DNA from: Pseudomonas frederiksbergensis
GTDB lineage: Bacteria; Pseudomonadota; Gammaproteobacteria; Pseudomonadales; Pseudomonadaceae
Direction of reading: 5' to 3'
NCBI RefSeq assembly: GCF_003732665.1
Contig: NZ_MOBP01000001.1
Span: forward strand, 539,466-603,465
DNA length: 64,000 bases
The translations under genes and the position numbers were made by a program. The notes beneath the pieces are model-generated. The model worked only from the letters and a program-made list of their open reading frames with translations. It was not told where the DNA came from and searched no databases. Of the stretch, positions 17,035-26,011 are shown piece by piece; position 1 is the first letter of the stretch; every line of letters starts with the position of its first letter.

Positions 17035-18156
17035 ATGACGGCCGCGATCCAACGGCGACTGGATATTCCAGAGCCTCAGAAAGCCGAACAGACTGAACTG
17101 CGCCCGGACCTGAATCGCGCCCACGTGCGCTTCATCGGCCTGGGCAAAACCTACAACGGCCAGCAAGGTCCGGTGGCGGCGTTGCACGGCATCGACCTGG
17201 CGATCCAGCGCGGTGAAGTGTTCGGCATCATCGGCCGCAGTGGCGCCGGCAAGTCATCGCTGATTCGCACGATCAATCGCCTGGAACAGCCGAGCACCGG
17301 GCGAGTATTGATCGATCAGGTGGACATCGGTGACTTCGATGAAGACCGCTTGGTGGCCCTGCGTCGGCGCATTGGCATGATCTTTCAGCACTTCAATCTG
17401 ATGTCGGCCAAGACGGTTTGGCAGAACGTTGAACTGCCGCTGAAAGTCGCCGGTGTGCCCAAGGACAAGCGCGAAAAAAAGGTTCGTGAACTGCTGGAAC
17501 TGGTGGGCCTGCAAGAGAAGCACAAGGCGTATCCGGCGCAGCTTTCCGGCGGGCAGAAACAACGCGTCGGCATCGCTCGCGCCTTGGTGCATGACCCGGA
17601 AATTTTGCTGTGCGATGAAGCGACCTCGGCACTCGATCCTGAGACCACGCAATCGATCCTCGGCCTGTTGCGCGAGATCAATCAGCGCCTCGGTTTGACC
17701 ATCGTCCTGATCACCCACGAAATGGCGGTGATCCGCGATATCTGCGACCGCGTCGTTGTGCTTGAGCACGGCCGCGTCGTTGAGCAAGGCCCGGTGTGGG
17801 AGGTGTTTGGCAACCCGCAGCATGAGGTCAGCAAGACCTTGCTCGCGCCGCTGCAACACGCCTTGCCGGAAGAATTGCAAAGCCGCTTGCGCGCTCAACC
17901 CCAATCCGCAGAGGCGGCCGTCGTGCTGCGTTTGCAATTCACGGGCAGCGCGACGGATGAACCGGACCTGGCGGCATTGTTCGCCGCCCTCGGGGGTCGC
18001 GTGCGGTTGCTTCAGGGCGGCGTGGAGCGGATTCAGGGGCATGCCCTTGGGCAACTGCTGTTGGCGGTAGCCGGTTCGGCCCTGGGCGCCGAGGAACTGC
18101 GTCAACGCGCCGGCAACTGGGCGCAACAGGTGGAGGTGCTGGGTTATGTGGTTTGA
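17035..18156 (+). CDS. MetN-like ABC importer ATP-binding protein
   Basis: A 373-residue ATPase of the methionine-importer class. Walker A GRSGAGKS is at about residue 70, the Q-loop is [10 protein letters not shown], the signature is LSGGQKQR, Walker [15 protein letters not shown], and the H-switch [15 protein letters not shown]. The C-terminal 100 residues resemble the NIL regulatory domain, which in MetN binds the substrate and inhibits transport. An N-terminal extension of about 25 residues precedes the ATPase core. It overlaps the permease gene by 11 bases. Confidence 0.87.
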   Translation: MTAAIQRRLDIPEPQKAEQTELRPDLNRAHVRFIGLGKTYNGQQGPVAALHGIDLAIQRGEVFGIIGRSGAGKSSLIRTINRLEQPSTGRVLIDQVDIGDFDEDRLVALRRRIGMIFQHFNLMSAKTVWQNVELPLKVAGVPKDKREKKVRELLELVGLQEKHKAYPAQLSGGQKQRVGIARALVHDPEILLCDEATSALDPETTQSILGLLREINQRLGLTIVLITHEMAVIRDICDRVVVLEHGRVVEQGPVWEVFGNPQHEVSKTLLAPLQHALPEELQSRLRAQPQSAEAAVVLRLQFTGSATDEPDLAALFAALGGRVRLLQGGVERIQGHALGQLLLAVAGSALGAEELRQRAGNWAQQVEVLGYVV

Positions 18157-18790
18157 TCGCTTGCTTCAGGGCTTTATCGACACCTTCCTGATGGTGGGCG
18201 TGTCGTCGTTAATCGCATTGCTGGTGGGGATTCCGATGGCGGTGATTCTGGTCACCAGTTCCAAGGGCGGGATCTACGAAGCACCAACGCTGAACCGCGT
18301 GCTGGGCGCATTCGTGAACCTGTTTCGCTCGATTCCGTTTCTGATTTTGATGGTGGCGCTGATTCCGTTTACGCGGTTGATCGTCGGCACCACTTACGGT
18401 GTTTGGGCGGCCGTCGTTCCGCTGACCATTGCCGCCACGCCGTTCTTTGCGCGGATTGCCGAAGTGAGTTTGCGTGAGGTTGATCACGGCTTGATCGAAG
18501 CGGCGCAGGCCATGGGTTGCCGGCGCTGGCATATCGTTTGGCATGTGCTGTTGCCTGAGGCGTTGCCGGGGATTGTTGGCGGTTTCACCATTACGTTGGT
18601 GACGATGATCAACTCGTCCGCCATGGCCGGGGCGATTGGTGCCGGTGGGCTCGGGGACATTGCGTATCGGTACGGGTATCAGCGTTTTGACAGCCAGATC
18701 ATGTTGACGGTGATTGTGTTGTTGGTGGTGTTGGTGGCCATCATCCAACTCGGTGGCGATCGCCTCGCACGGGGCCTCAACAAACGCTAG
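18146..18790 (+). CDS. MetI-like ABC importer permease
   Basis: A 214-residue inner-membrane permease with about five helices. MetI hallmarks are [20 protein letters not shown], the EAA loop [20 protein letters not shown] and [20 protein letters not shown]. It completes the importer and is the last gene of the organosulfur operon. A 15-bp perfect hairpin follows at 18824-18861. Confidence 0.87.
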   Translation: MWFDRLLQGFIDTFLMVGVSSLIALLVGIPMAVILVTSSKGGIYEAPTLNRVLGAFVNLFRSIPFLILMVALIPFTRLIVGTTYGVWAAVVPLTIAATPFFARIAEVSLREVDHGLIEAAQAMGCRRWHIVWHVLLPEALPGIVGGFTITLVTMINSSAMAGAIGAGGLGDIAYRYGYQRFDSQIMLTVIVLLVVLVAIIQLGGDRLARGLNKR

Positions 18791-18823
18791 GCAAGTTGCG
18801 AACACCTATTGTGGGTGAAGGGG

Positions 18824-18861
18824 CTTTTGTGGCGAGGGAGTTTACCCCCTCGCCACAAAAG
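18824..18861. repeat. 15-bp perfect hairpin, GTGGCGAGGG-type REP
   Basis: Arms CTTTTGTGGCGAGGG and CCCTCGCCACAAAAG with an 8-base loop. The sequence belongs to the GTGGCGAGGGGGCTTGCCCCC family also seen at 60779-60896. It lies 33 bp after the permease stop and may double as a transcript end. Confidence 0.75.
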
Positions 18862-19072
18862 CTCGTCTGCCGTAAGTCATCACCGACCCGCGAAGGGAAG
18901 TTTTCGTACAAGAAAATCAGAGTGCCAGCAGGCCCGTTCCCTTTCATTTGCAGGACATTTCCTAGATCATTTCGCACGCTTGCGCCTGCCAAATCCGGTG
19001 ACTAGTCTTCGGCCCGTCACTGCTCATCAGTGATCGGGTTTAGTAGCCCGGAACAATAGGCGCATAGCATTC

Positions 19073-19210
19073 ATGCTCATGTTCGGCACTTTGCCGGATG
19101 CTGAATATGGTGGCTGTGCGTGGGGCATCTTCGGGTGCACCGGTTTTCCTATTGACCGGCCTACTAACCTGCGTACAGCCGCCACCCAACGTTTAGTAGG
19201 CGAAGAGTGA
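19073..19210 (+). CDS. Putative 45-codon leader ORF upstream of DUF6124-like gene
   Basis: ATG at 19073 (or 19079) opens a 45-residue frame ending TGA at 19210, containing the Cys/Trp/Gly-rich run GGCAWGIFGCTGFP. The stop is 2 bases before a hairpin that holds the Shine-Dalgarno of the next gene. The segment also has RNA-like pairing (GGTGGCTGT near 19109 with ACAGCCGCCACC near 19177; CCTACTAAC with GTTTAGTAGG), so it may be a structured RNA rather than a coding leader. No Shine-Dalgarno is clear. I recall similar sequences before DUF3077/DUF6124-type genes in other pseudomonads, but cannot check this here. Confidence 0.4.
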   Translation: MLMFGTLPDAEYGGCAWGIFGCTGFPIDRPTNLRTAATQRLVGEE

Positions 19211-19212
19211 CG

Positions 19213-19234
19213 GCTCCTCTGTACCAATAGGAGC
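19213..19234 (+). promoter_or_regulatory. Hairpin sequestering the Shine-Dalgarno of the DUF6124-like gene
   Basis: GCTCCT (19213-19218), a 10-base loop and AGGAGC (19229-19234) form a perfect 6-bp stem. AGGAGC is the ribosome site of the gene starting at 19242 (7-base spacing). The stem would limit translation unless melted, for instance by a ribosome ending at 19210. Confidence 0.55.
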
Positions 19235-19241
19235 AACGCCC

Positions 19242-19586
19242 ATGAAAAGATCCGTTCCCGATCCACCCTCCAACGCACCTGAAACCGACGCCCCGCTCAG
19301 AGACCGATCCGCGCTCTATCGTGCAATCGATTTCTACCTCACCGGCGAACAGCCTTCGGCCCCCGATGAACTGCGTTTCTACAACGTCAGTGACGATGTG
19401 AGCTTTGAAGACACCCAACTCTACGTCGCGGATTTGCTGCGTTGTGCCTCAGTCACGGCGTATCAGTGCGGTGACCAGCTCAAAGGAGCAGAACGTGCCA
19501 TGGTGTTTTCGGTTTGGCATTTGCTGGAGATTGCCAAAGCGATGACTGATCGTTCGATTGATTGCCTGGGGATGAAACAGGGCTGA
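19242..19586 (+). CDS. DUF6124 (formerly DUF3077)-like small Pseudomonas protein
   Basis: A 114-residue acidic cytoplasmic protein. The N-terminal 40 residues are Pro/Asp-rich and probably disordered; the C-terminal part (YVADLLRCASVTAYQCGDQL; VWHLLEIAKAMTDRSID) is helical. This arrangement fits the Pseudomonas-restricted DUF3077/DUF6124 group, whose function is unknown to me. The strong AGGAGC ribosome site is locked in a hairpin, implying translational control. Confidence 0.65.
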   Translation: MKRSVPDPPSNAPETDAPLRDRSALYRAIDFYLTGEQPSAPDELRFYNVSDDVSFEDTQLYVADLLRCASVTAYQCGDQLKGAERAMVFSVWHLLEIAKAMTDRSIDCLGMKQG

Positions 19587-19604
19587 GTCGTCAGTGATAT
19601 CGCC

Positions 19605-19695
19605 TTCGCGGGCAAGCCTCGCTCCTACAGGTTTTGTGTCGATCGCAGGATCGAGAATCGACACAAAACCTGTAGGAGCGAGGCTTGCCCGCGAA
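19605..19695. repeat. REPIN, second type, with 39-bp perfect arms
   Basis: Arms begin TTCGCGGGCAAGCCTCGCTC and continue to GTCGAT; the right arm is the exact inverse over 39 bp, around a 13-base centre. Core TGTAGGAGCGAGGCTTGCCC differs from the common REP type here. Confidence 0.88.
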
Positions 19696-19763
19696 TGGCT
19701 GCGAAGCAGCCCCCAGATTGATGGCGTATATTCGGCAAATCCCCATTGCCTGCGCAGCCCCCC

Positions 19764-20393
19764 ATGAAACAGACCCCCGACGACCTCCAGAAAATCACCG
19801 CCACCACCCTGGGCCATTACAACTCGGTGGCCGAAGGTTTTCGCGAAGGGACGCGTGATCACGATGTGAGCCAGAACATCGATGCCTTGCTGCGGCACAT
19901 CCAGGGTGAGGCGCCGTTCAGCCTTCTTGATTTTGGCTGCGGGCCGGGGCGGGACTTGCAGACTTTTACGCGCATGGGCCACACCGCCGTCGGCCTCGAC
20001 GGTTCGGAGAAATTTGCGCAGATGGCCCGGGAGGACAGCGGTTGCGAGGTCTGGCAGCAGGATTTTCTGAAGCTGGATCTGCCGGCGGAGCGCTTTGACG
20101 GGATTTTTGCCAACGCGGTGCTGTTTCACATCCCGCGCCAGGAATTGCCTCGGGTGTTGAAACAACTGCACGCCACGTTGAAACCGGGTGGGGTGTTGTT
20201 CAGTTCCAATCCCCGTGGCGAAAACCAGGAAGGCTGGAATGGGCCACGGTATGGGGCTTATCACGATTTGCAGGCGTGGCAGGCATTGCTGACCGAGGCC
20301 GGGTTTGTGGAGTTGGAGCATTACTACCGCCCGGCGGGGTTGCCTTTGGAGCAGCAGCCTTGGTTGGCGAGTGTTTGGCGTAAGCCTGTGTAG
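19764..20393 (+). CDS. Class I SAM-dependent methyltransferase
   Basis: A 209-residue protein with the Rossmann-type motif I LLDFGCGPGRD (about residues 53-63), motif II VGLDGSEKF, motif post-I DFLKLDLPAERFDGIFANAV and motif III LKPGGVLFSSNPRG. The acceptor substrate cannot be told. The gene lies alone between two type-two REPINs, starting 69 bp after the first and ending 15 bp before the second. Confidence 0.85.
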   Translation: MKQTPDDLQKITATTLGHYNSVAEGFREGTRDHDVSQNIDALLRHIQGEAPFSLLDFGCGPGRDLQTFTRMGHTAVGLDGSEKFAQMAREDSGCEVWQQDFLKLDLPAERFDGIFANAVLFHIPRQELPRVLKQLHATLKPGGVLFSSNPRGENQEGWNGPRYGAYHDLQAWQALLTEAGFVELEHYYRPAGLPLEQQPWLASVWRKPV

Positions 20394-20407
20394 CCAGTGC
20401 CGACGCC

Positions 20408-20474
20408 TTCGCGGGCAAGCCTCGCTCCTACAGTTGACCGCGGTGCTCTTGTAGGAGCGAGGCTTGCCCGCGAA
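20408..20474. repeat. REPIN, second type
   Basis: TTCGCGGGCAAGCCTCGCTC ... inverse GAGCGAGGCTTGCCCGCGAA with a short centre. It fills the gap between the convergent methyltransferase and glycosidase-like genes. Confidence 0.85.
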
Positions 20475-20479
20475 GGTGT

Positions 20480-22726
20480 TCAGGGCGCCGAAGAAATCTG
20501 ATAGTTCACCGACGTCCCGTCCACACCAAACGCCGAGATACTCTGTCGAGCCAGTGCCTGGCCTCCCACTTCACGCTCGCGCTTATCGAAATTGGCCACC
20601 AACCGCGTGCCATCGGCAAACGTCGTCTGCTGCACCAGGCGATCCTCCGTCAACCAACGAAAATCCGTCATCGCTTCAGTCGCCAGTCGTTCGTGCAGCG
20701 GCCGGAAAAAATCATCCTGCCGCGCAATCACCGGCAACCGCTGCTGCAACGTATCTGCGCTCAGGTGATACAGCGGTGGCACGTTATAGAGCAACTGCAT
20801 CAGTTCATTCTCCGCCCGCACATTGCTCAACTTCAGGCTATCGAACAACCAATGATGGGTGGTGATCACCGAACCGTGAAACACCGCTTGATACAGCGGC
20901 AAGCGTGTCTGCGGAGCAAAGTGCACGGTGCGATAGGGTTCCTTGAGCGGTACGGTTTTGAAGAAAACCTGGGGCCTTTCATTGGGAAACCAGCGACCCA
21001 GGTAATACGGCGACTTGGGGTTCTTGCTCATGTCCGGATCGCCCCAGCCGATCACCGGGGTCTGCATGCCGTGAGCAAACAGCACGCCCCGCGCCGTGGT
21101 GGCGTTGCCGTCCTCGGAGCCCGCCGGCAGTTGCAACGTCTCGTTGACCCAGCGCGAAGCGTCGATATTGCCTTCGGCATTTTGCGCTTGGGTCATGCTG
21201 GCGCCGGGGCGATAGCTGTCGAAGACCATCCCGGTGGCGTAGGCATCGAGAAACCAGCTGTTGAACCCCGCCTTCGCCTGCACGGCGCGGATTCGCGCCT
21301 CAAGCAACGGCCGCACACAGCGCGGATCGGTGTAATGCCCGGACTGCTGGAAACCGCTTTTGAACACGCCGCTGTTCAGGACAATCGCACACTCAAGGTT
21401 GGCGCGGGAGCCGAGGTGTGCGGTGGTCCAGTCGGGATTTTCAGTGGTGGTCAACGCGGTTTCGTAGGAGTCGTAAGGCGCCACCAGATATCCGGCCGCC
21501 ACGCCTTGGCGCACTGCTTCGGGATGCCAGAGGCCGCCCTCCCAGCCCTCGCCGAGCCCCAACCACAAGCGCGATAAGCCAGCGGCTTGCAACTGCTCAA
21601 ACGTTCTCCGCGACAAGGTGCTGCCCCAACGTTCAGGGGTCGGGGTCAACGCTTCGGCAAAGGCTTTAGCCACTTCCGTGCGCAGCCGGCCATACCCGTC
21701 AGCGAGTTTTTGCATGTCCGGCTCGGCGACTGCCTGCCAGCCACTTCGCGCCTTTTGGTTGAGCGCACCATTGAGGCTGCGCAGCAACGTGGTTTGCTGA
21801 TAACGGTCGAGGGGCGGTTGGGCGCGGTTCAGGATCTGTCGGGTTTCAGCGTCGAAGCTGTCGCGTAATTCGCTGGCCAATGCACCCGGGCCCCGCAGCA
21901 GTTTCAACAATGCCGGCCAACTGCGCACATCGTCTGGACCGAGCAGGTCGTTGCCCCACAAATAGACATGACTCGCCCCCAACAGCTTTTTCGCATCGGG
22001 GGTTTTCAGCAGTTTGTCGTTCAAGGATTCGTATTGCCCGTTGTCGATCAGCCATTGCCGATAGCGCTTGGCGCCGGCCAGCGGGTCGGCATCACCCAAC
22101 GACAGCGTGAAGGTCAGCGGCATGCCGGGTTCAAGCGAGGTGAATTCATGACGGGCGGCCAGCGCCAGGGTCTTGCCCTCGGCGCTGAAGGTCATGCGAT
22201 TGTTGTAGGGATTGGTCAGCAGCCAGTTCAGCGTGAAACTGCCGTGATCGACGCCCCACAGCGGCAGGCTCAGGTCCTGGGTGGTGTTGAACTCGCCCTG
22301 ATCGAGCAGAAAGGATTGCCACAGCGGATCGCCGGCCGGTACGTAATGCCCTTCCGCCAGGGGCCAGATCAGGCCTTTGCCCATGGCGCTGCCCGGTTGT
22401 TTGAGGAAGATCAGTTCACCCGGATCGCGGGCGGTGATGGACAGGGAGAGATCGCGCTGATCGAGGCTGGCGCTGAGGGTCCAGGTGCCGTCGTCCCATT
22501 GCCAGTCGATGCGGTCGTTGGTTTGCACAACATGGCTGACCTTGTGCGCGGCGACACCCGCAGAGGCCTGAACCGTTTGCGCCTGTGCTGGCGTAGCGCG
22601 AATCGCCAACGTCGCAGGGTCGAGTTCGACACGCCATTGCGGGTTTTCCAGAACGATTTCGGCCAGGGCCCAAGGCGAGAACAGTAAGGTGCAGATCAGC
22701 AACAGATTGCGAAGATGAGGCGGCAT
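20480..22726 (-). CDS. Secreted glycoside-hydrolase-like protein
   Basis: A 748-residue protein with a signal peptide ending near residue 22 (LLFSPWALA|EIV), so periplasmic or exported. The N-terminal 250 residues are beta-rich; the middle has (beta/alpha)-barrel-like features with a candidate catalytic segment FNSWFLDAYATGMVFDSYRP around residue 490, preceded by YLVAPYDSYETA. This layout recalls GH101-type or related uncharacterised glycosidase-like families. I cannot assign a substrate. The gene stands alone, flanked by REP elements on both sides. Confidence 0.6.
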   Translation of the reverse strand: MPPHLRNLLLICTLLFSPWALAEIVLENPQWRVELDPATLAIRATPAQAQTVQASAGVAAHKVSHVVQTNDRIDWQWDDGTWTLSASLDQRDLSLSITARDPGELIFLKQPGSAMGKGLIWPLAEGHYVPAGDPLWQSFLLDQGEFNTTQDLSLPLWGVDHGSFTLNWLLTNPYNNRMTFSAEGKTLALAARHEFTSLEPGMPLTFTLSLGDADPLAGAKRYRQWLIDNGQYESLNDKLLKTPDAKKLLGASHVYLWGNDLLGPDDVRSWPALLKLLRGPGALASELRDSFDAETRQILNRAQPPLDRYQQTTLLRSLNGALNQKARSGWQAVAEPDMQKLADGYGRLRTEVAKAFAEALTPTPERWGSTLSRRTFEQLQAAGLSRLWLGLGEGWEGGLWHPEAVRQGVAAGYLVAPYDSYETALTTTENPDWTTAHLGSRANLECAIVLNSGVFKSGFQQSGHYTDPRCVRPLLEARIRAVQAKAGFNSWFLDAYATGMVFDSYRPGASMTQAQNAEGNIDASRWVNETLQLPAGSEDGNATTARGVLFAHGMQTPVIGWGDPDMSKNPKSPYYLGRWFPNERPQVFFKTVPLKEPYRTVHFAPQTRLPLYQAVFHGSVITTHHWLFDSLKLSNVRAENELMQLLYNVPPLYHLSADTLQQRLPVIARQDDFFRPLHERLATEAMTDFRWLTEDRLVQQTTFADGTRLVANFDKREREVGGQALARQSISAFGVDGTSVNYQISSAP

Positions 22727-22816
22727 TGGGGTGTCCCTTCTGCGTCAAGAGCAGGGAGGGTAAGCAACCGGGACACAAATGTCGGTCAGTAAAATGTTGG
22801 GAAATTGTAGAACGCC

Positions 22817-22950
22817 TTCGCGGGCAAGCCTCGCTCCTACAGTTAGCCGCATTTCCCTGTGGGAGCGGGCTTGCTCGCGAAGGCGTCGGGTCAGACAACA
22901 GCGATGCTGAATGTTGAACCGCTTTCGCGAGCTAGCCCGCTCCCCCAGGG
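22817..22950. repeat. Cluster of three REP elements of two types
   Basis: One type-two element (TTCGCGGGCAAGCCTCGCTC, from 22817) is followed by two type-one elements in inverted orientation (CTGTGGGAGCGGGCTTGCTC; CTTTCGCGAGCTAGCCCGCT). Mixed types in one gap suggest successive insertions. Confidence 0.82.
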
Positions 22951-22957
22951 TTTGTGC

Positions 22958-25900
22958 TTACTGCGCTTCTTTCTTCGGCTCGCGGATTTTGTACCAGGCG
23001 ACGTACAGCGCCGGTAGAAACAGCAGCGTCAGCAAGGTCGCAATGATGATCCCGCCAATCATTGCGTAGGCCATCGGCCCCCAGAACACTTCCCGGGCAA
23101 TCGGGATCATCCCCAGGCTCGCCGCCGCCGCCGTCAGCAGAATCGGCCGGCGACGATGTTCCGTCGCCTGCGCCACTGCATCCCACGGTTCAACGCCTTC
23201 CTTCTCCAACGACTCAATTTGCGTCACCAGAATCACCGAGTTGCGGATGATGATGCCGATCAGCGCCAGGATGCCGAGAATCGCCACGAAGCCCATCGGT
23301 GTGCCCGTCGGGATCAGCGCCAGCACCACACCAATCAGCCCGAGCGGCGCGACGCTGGCCACCAGGAACAGCTTCTGCACGCTGTGCAACTGGATCATCA
23401 GGAAGGTCGCCATCAAAAACAGCATCAGCGGCACAACCTTGGCAATCGGCCCTTGGGCCTTGCCGCTTTCCTCGACGGTGCCACCGGTGGCGACCTTGTA
23501 ACCCACCGGCAAACCGGCGGCGAATTTGTCGATGGTCGGTTGCAGTTGTTTCACCAAATCGGTCGGTTGGATCTCGTCGCGCACCGCAGCCTTGATGGTG
23601 ATCGTCGGTTTGCGGTCGCGGCGCCACACCAGCGGTTGCTCCAGTTCATAGCGAACGGTGGCGAAGGCCAGCAGCGGAATCGAGGTGCCGCCCGGCGTGA
23701 CGATTTGCAGGTTCTGCAGGGTTTCCGGCGTACCACGCTCGGCGTCTTCGGCGCGGCCGACGACATTGATCAGGTAGATATCGTCGTCCACCTGGGTGAT
23801 CGGCGAACCGACGACGATGCTGTTCATCAGGTTGGCCACGTCTTCCGACGACAGCCCCAATTGCCGCGCCTTGTCCTGGGCGATGTCGATGCGCAGGACT
23901 TTGCCCGGCTCGTTCCAGTCGTAAATGATCTCGCCGATGTGGGAGTTTTTATCCAGTTCAGTGGCCAGTTCGATCGCGTGTTTGCGCACCTGATCGATGT
24001 CTTTGCCGCTGACCCGGTACTGGATCGGCCGCCCCACCGGAGGCCCCATTTCCAGGGCCTGGACGTAGCTGCCGATGCCAACAAAATCTTTGCGCAGCCG
24101 TTCACGTAAACGCTGGCTCAGGGCCGTGCGCGATTCCAGGCCTTTGCTGACGATCACCAGTTGCGCGTAGTACGGGTTCTGCAATTGCTGGTCGAGAGGC
24201 AGGTAGAAACGGATCGCACCTTCGCCGATGTAAGTGCTCCAGCGCACGATGTCCGGGTCGTCCTTGAACGTCGCTTCGAGCTTGTCCACGGCTTTGCGCG
24301 TCTCGTCCATCGAGGCGTTTTGCGGCAGGTTGAGGTCGACGAGGATTTCCGGGCGGTCCGAGGACGGGAAGAACTGGTTCTGCACGAACTGCATGGAAAA
24401 CACCGACGCCACGAACAAGCCGATGGTGATGCCAATCGCCCACCAACGGTTGCGCATGGCCCAGAACATGCCGCCATTGAACGCCCGACCGATGCGGCCC
24501 GGCTCAGCGGAGTGCGGCTTCACATTGGTGCTGAGGATGTGCACCGCGATCACCGGGGCGAACAGCACCGCGACCACCCATGACACCAGCATCGCCACGG
24601 CGATTACCGCGAACAGGGTGAAGGTGTACTCACCGGCGGAACTGGCGTTCAAGCCAATCGGCACAAACCCGGCTACTGTCACCAGCGTCCCCGTGAGCAT
24701 CGGGAAAGCAGTCGAGGTGTAGGCGAACGTCGCGGCTTGTTCCTTGGTCTCGCCCATTTCCAGGCGCGTGACCATCATCTCCACGGTGATCATCGCGTCG
24801 TCCACCAACAGGCCGAGGGCGATGATCAGCGCGCCGAGGGAAATCCGCTGCATGGTGATGCCGCTGTATTCCATGAAGACGAAGACCATCGCCAGCACCA
24901 GGGGAATCGAGCACGCCACCACCAACCCGGCGCGCACGCCGAGGCTGATGAAGCTGACGATCAGCACGATCACCACCGCTTCGAACAACGCACTGGTGAA
25001 GCCGCCCACGGCTTTTTCCACCACGTCGGCTTGGTCAGAGACGTTGTGCACGCCCACGCCCACTGGCAGGTCGGCGGTCAGGTCGGTCATGCGCTGGTGC
25101 AGGGCCTTACCGAATTCCTGGATGTTGCCACCCTTCTTCATCGCAATCGCCAGGCCAATGGCCGGGTGACCGTTGAAACGGAATTGCGGGGTCGCCGGGT
25201 CGACGTAGCCACGGCTGATGTCGGCAATGTCGGCGAGACGATAGAAGCGGTCGTTGAGCCGCAAGTTGACGTCGGCCAGGTCTTTCTCGGAGGCAAACTG
25301 CCCGGAGGTGCGCACGGAAATCCGCTCCGGCCCGGCCTCGATCACACCCGCCGGGGTCACGGCGTTTTGCGATTGCAGGCTCTGCACCACTTGGCGCTGA
25401 TCGATGCCCAACGCCGCGAGTTTGCGCGTGGAGAAGTTCAGGTACAGGACTTCATCCTGCTCGCCGACCATCTCGACCTTGCCCAACCCCGGTACATCGC
25501 GGATCGCCGCCCGAACCTGTTCCACGTAATCGCGCAACTGGCGCATCGACAAACCGTCGGCGGTGAAGGCGTACACCGAACCGAACACATCACCGAACTC
25601 GTCGTTGAACCCCGGCCCTTGCAGCCCCTTGGGGAAGTCGCCGCGAATGTCGTTGATCTTCTTGCGCACCTGATACCAGATTTCCGGGATGTCCTTGGCG
25701 CTGGTGGTGTCGCGCAGGTACACGAAGACCGTGGACTCACCGGGTCGGGTATAGCTTTTCACGTAGTCGAGGGAATCGAGTTCCTCGAGTTTTTTCTCGA
25801 TGCGATCCGTGACCTGCTTGAGGGTTTCCTCTTGGGTCGCGCCGGGCCAGCGGGTCTGGATGACCATCGTCTTGATGGTGAACGAGGGATCTTCCTCGCG

Positions 25901-26011
25901 GCCCAGGTTCATGTACGAGAACACGCCCATCAGCAGCGCGACGAACATCAAATACCAGACGAACGACTGATGTTTGAGGGCCCATTCGGATAGGTTGAAA
26001 CTCCCTTTCAT
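22958..26011 (-). CDS. triC: RND efflux transporter, TriC-like
   Basis: A 1017-residue inner-membrane RND pump. The start at 26011 (MKGSFNLSEWALKHQSF) overlaps the adaptor gene by 4 bases. TM1 is about residues 14-32; TM4 carries the paired acidic residues in LGLLVDDAMITVEMM for proton relay; later helices include GFVAILGILALIGIIIRNSV. Periplasmic porter loops are in place. Two adaptor genes upstream in the order adaptor-adaptor-pump match TriABC of P. aeruginosa, which uses both adaptors and OpmH and exports triclosan and detergents. The outer-membrane partner is not encoded here. Confidence 0.85.
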   Translation of the reverse strand: MKGSFNLSEWALKHQSFVWYLMFVALLMGVFSYMNLGREEDPSFTIKTMVIQTRWPGATQEETLKQVTDRIEKKLEELDSLDYVKSYTRPGESTVFVYLRDTTSAKDIPEIWYQVRKKINDIRGDFPKGLQGPGFNDEFGDVFGSVYAFTADGLSMRQLRDYVEQVRAAIRDVPGLGKVEMVGEQDEVLYLNFSTRKLAALGIDQRQVVQSLQSQNAVTPAGVIEAGPERISVRTSGQFASEKDLADVNLRLNDRFYRLADIADISRGYVDPATPQFRFNGHPAIGLAIAMKKGGNIQEFGKALHQRMTDLTADLPVGVGVHNVSDQADVVEKAVGGFTSALFEAVVIVLIVSFISLGVRAGLVVACSIPLVLAMVFVFMEYSGITMQRISLGALIIALGLLVDDAMITVEMMVTRLEMGETKEQAATFAYTSTAFPMLTGTLVTVAGFVPIGLNASSAGEYTFTLFAVIAVAMLVSWVVAVLFAPVIAVHILSTNVKPHSAEPGRIGRAFNGGMFWAMRNRWWAIGITIGLFVASVFSMQFVQNQFFPSSDRPEILVDLNLPQNASMDETRKAVDKLEATFKDDPDIVRWSTYIGEGAIRFYLPLDQQLQNPYYAQLVIVSKGLESRTALSQRLRERLRKDFVGIGSYVQALEMGPPVGRPIQYRVSGKDIDQVRKHAIELATELDKNSHIGEIIYDWNEPGKVLRIDIAQDKARQLGLSSEDVANLMNSIVVGSPITQVDDDIYLINVVGRAEDAERGTPETLQNLQIVTPGGTSIPLLAFATVRYELEQPLVWRRDRKPTITIKAAVRDEIQPTDLVKQLQPTIDKFAAGLPVGYKVATGGTVEESGKAQGPIAKVVPLMLFLMATFLMIQLHSVQKLFLVASVAPLGLIGVVLALIPTGTPMGFVAILGILALIGIIIRNSVILVTQIESLEKEGVEPWDAVAQATEHRRRPILLTAAAASLGMIPIAREVFWGPMAYAMIGGIIIATLLTLLFLPALYVAWYKIREPKKEAQ

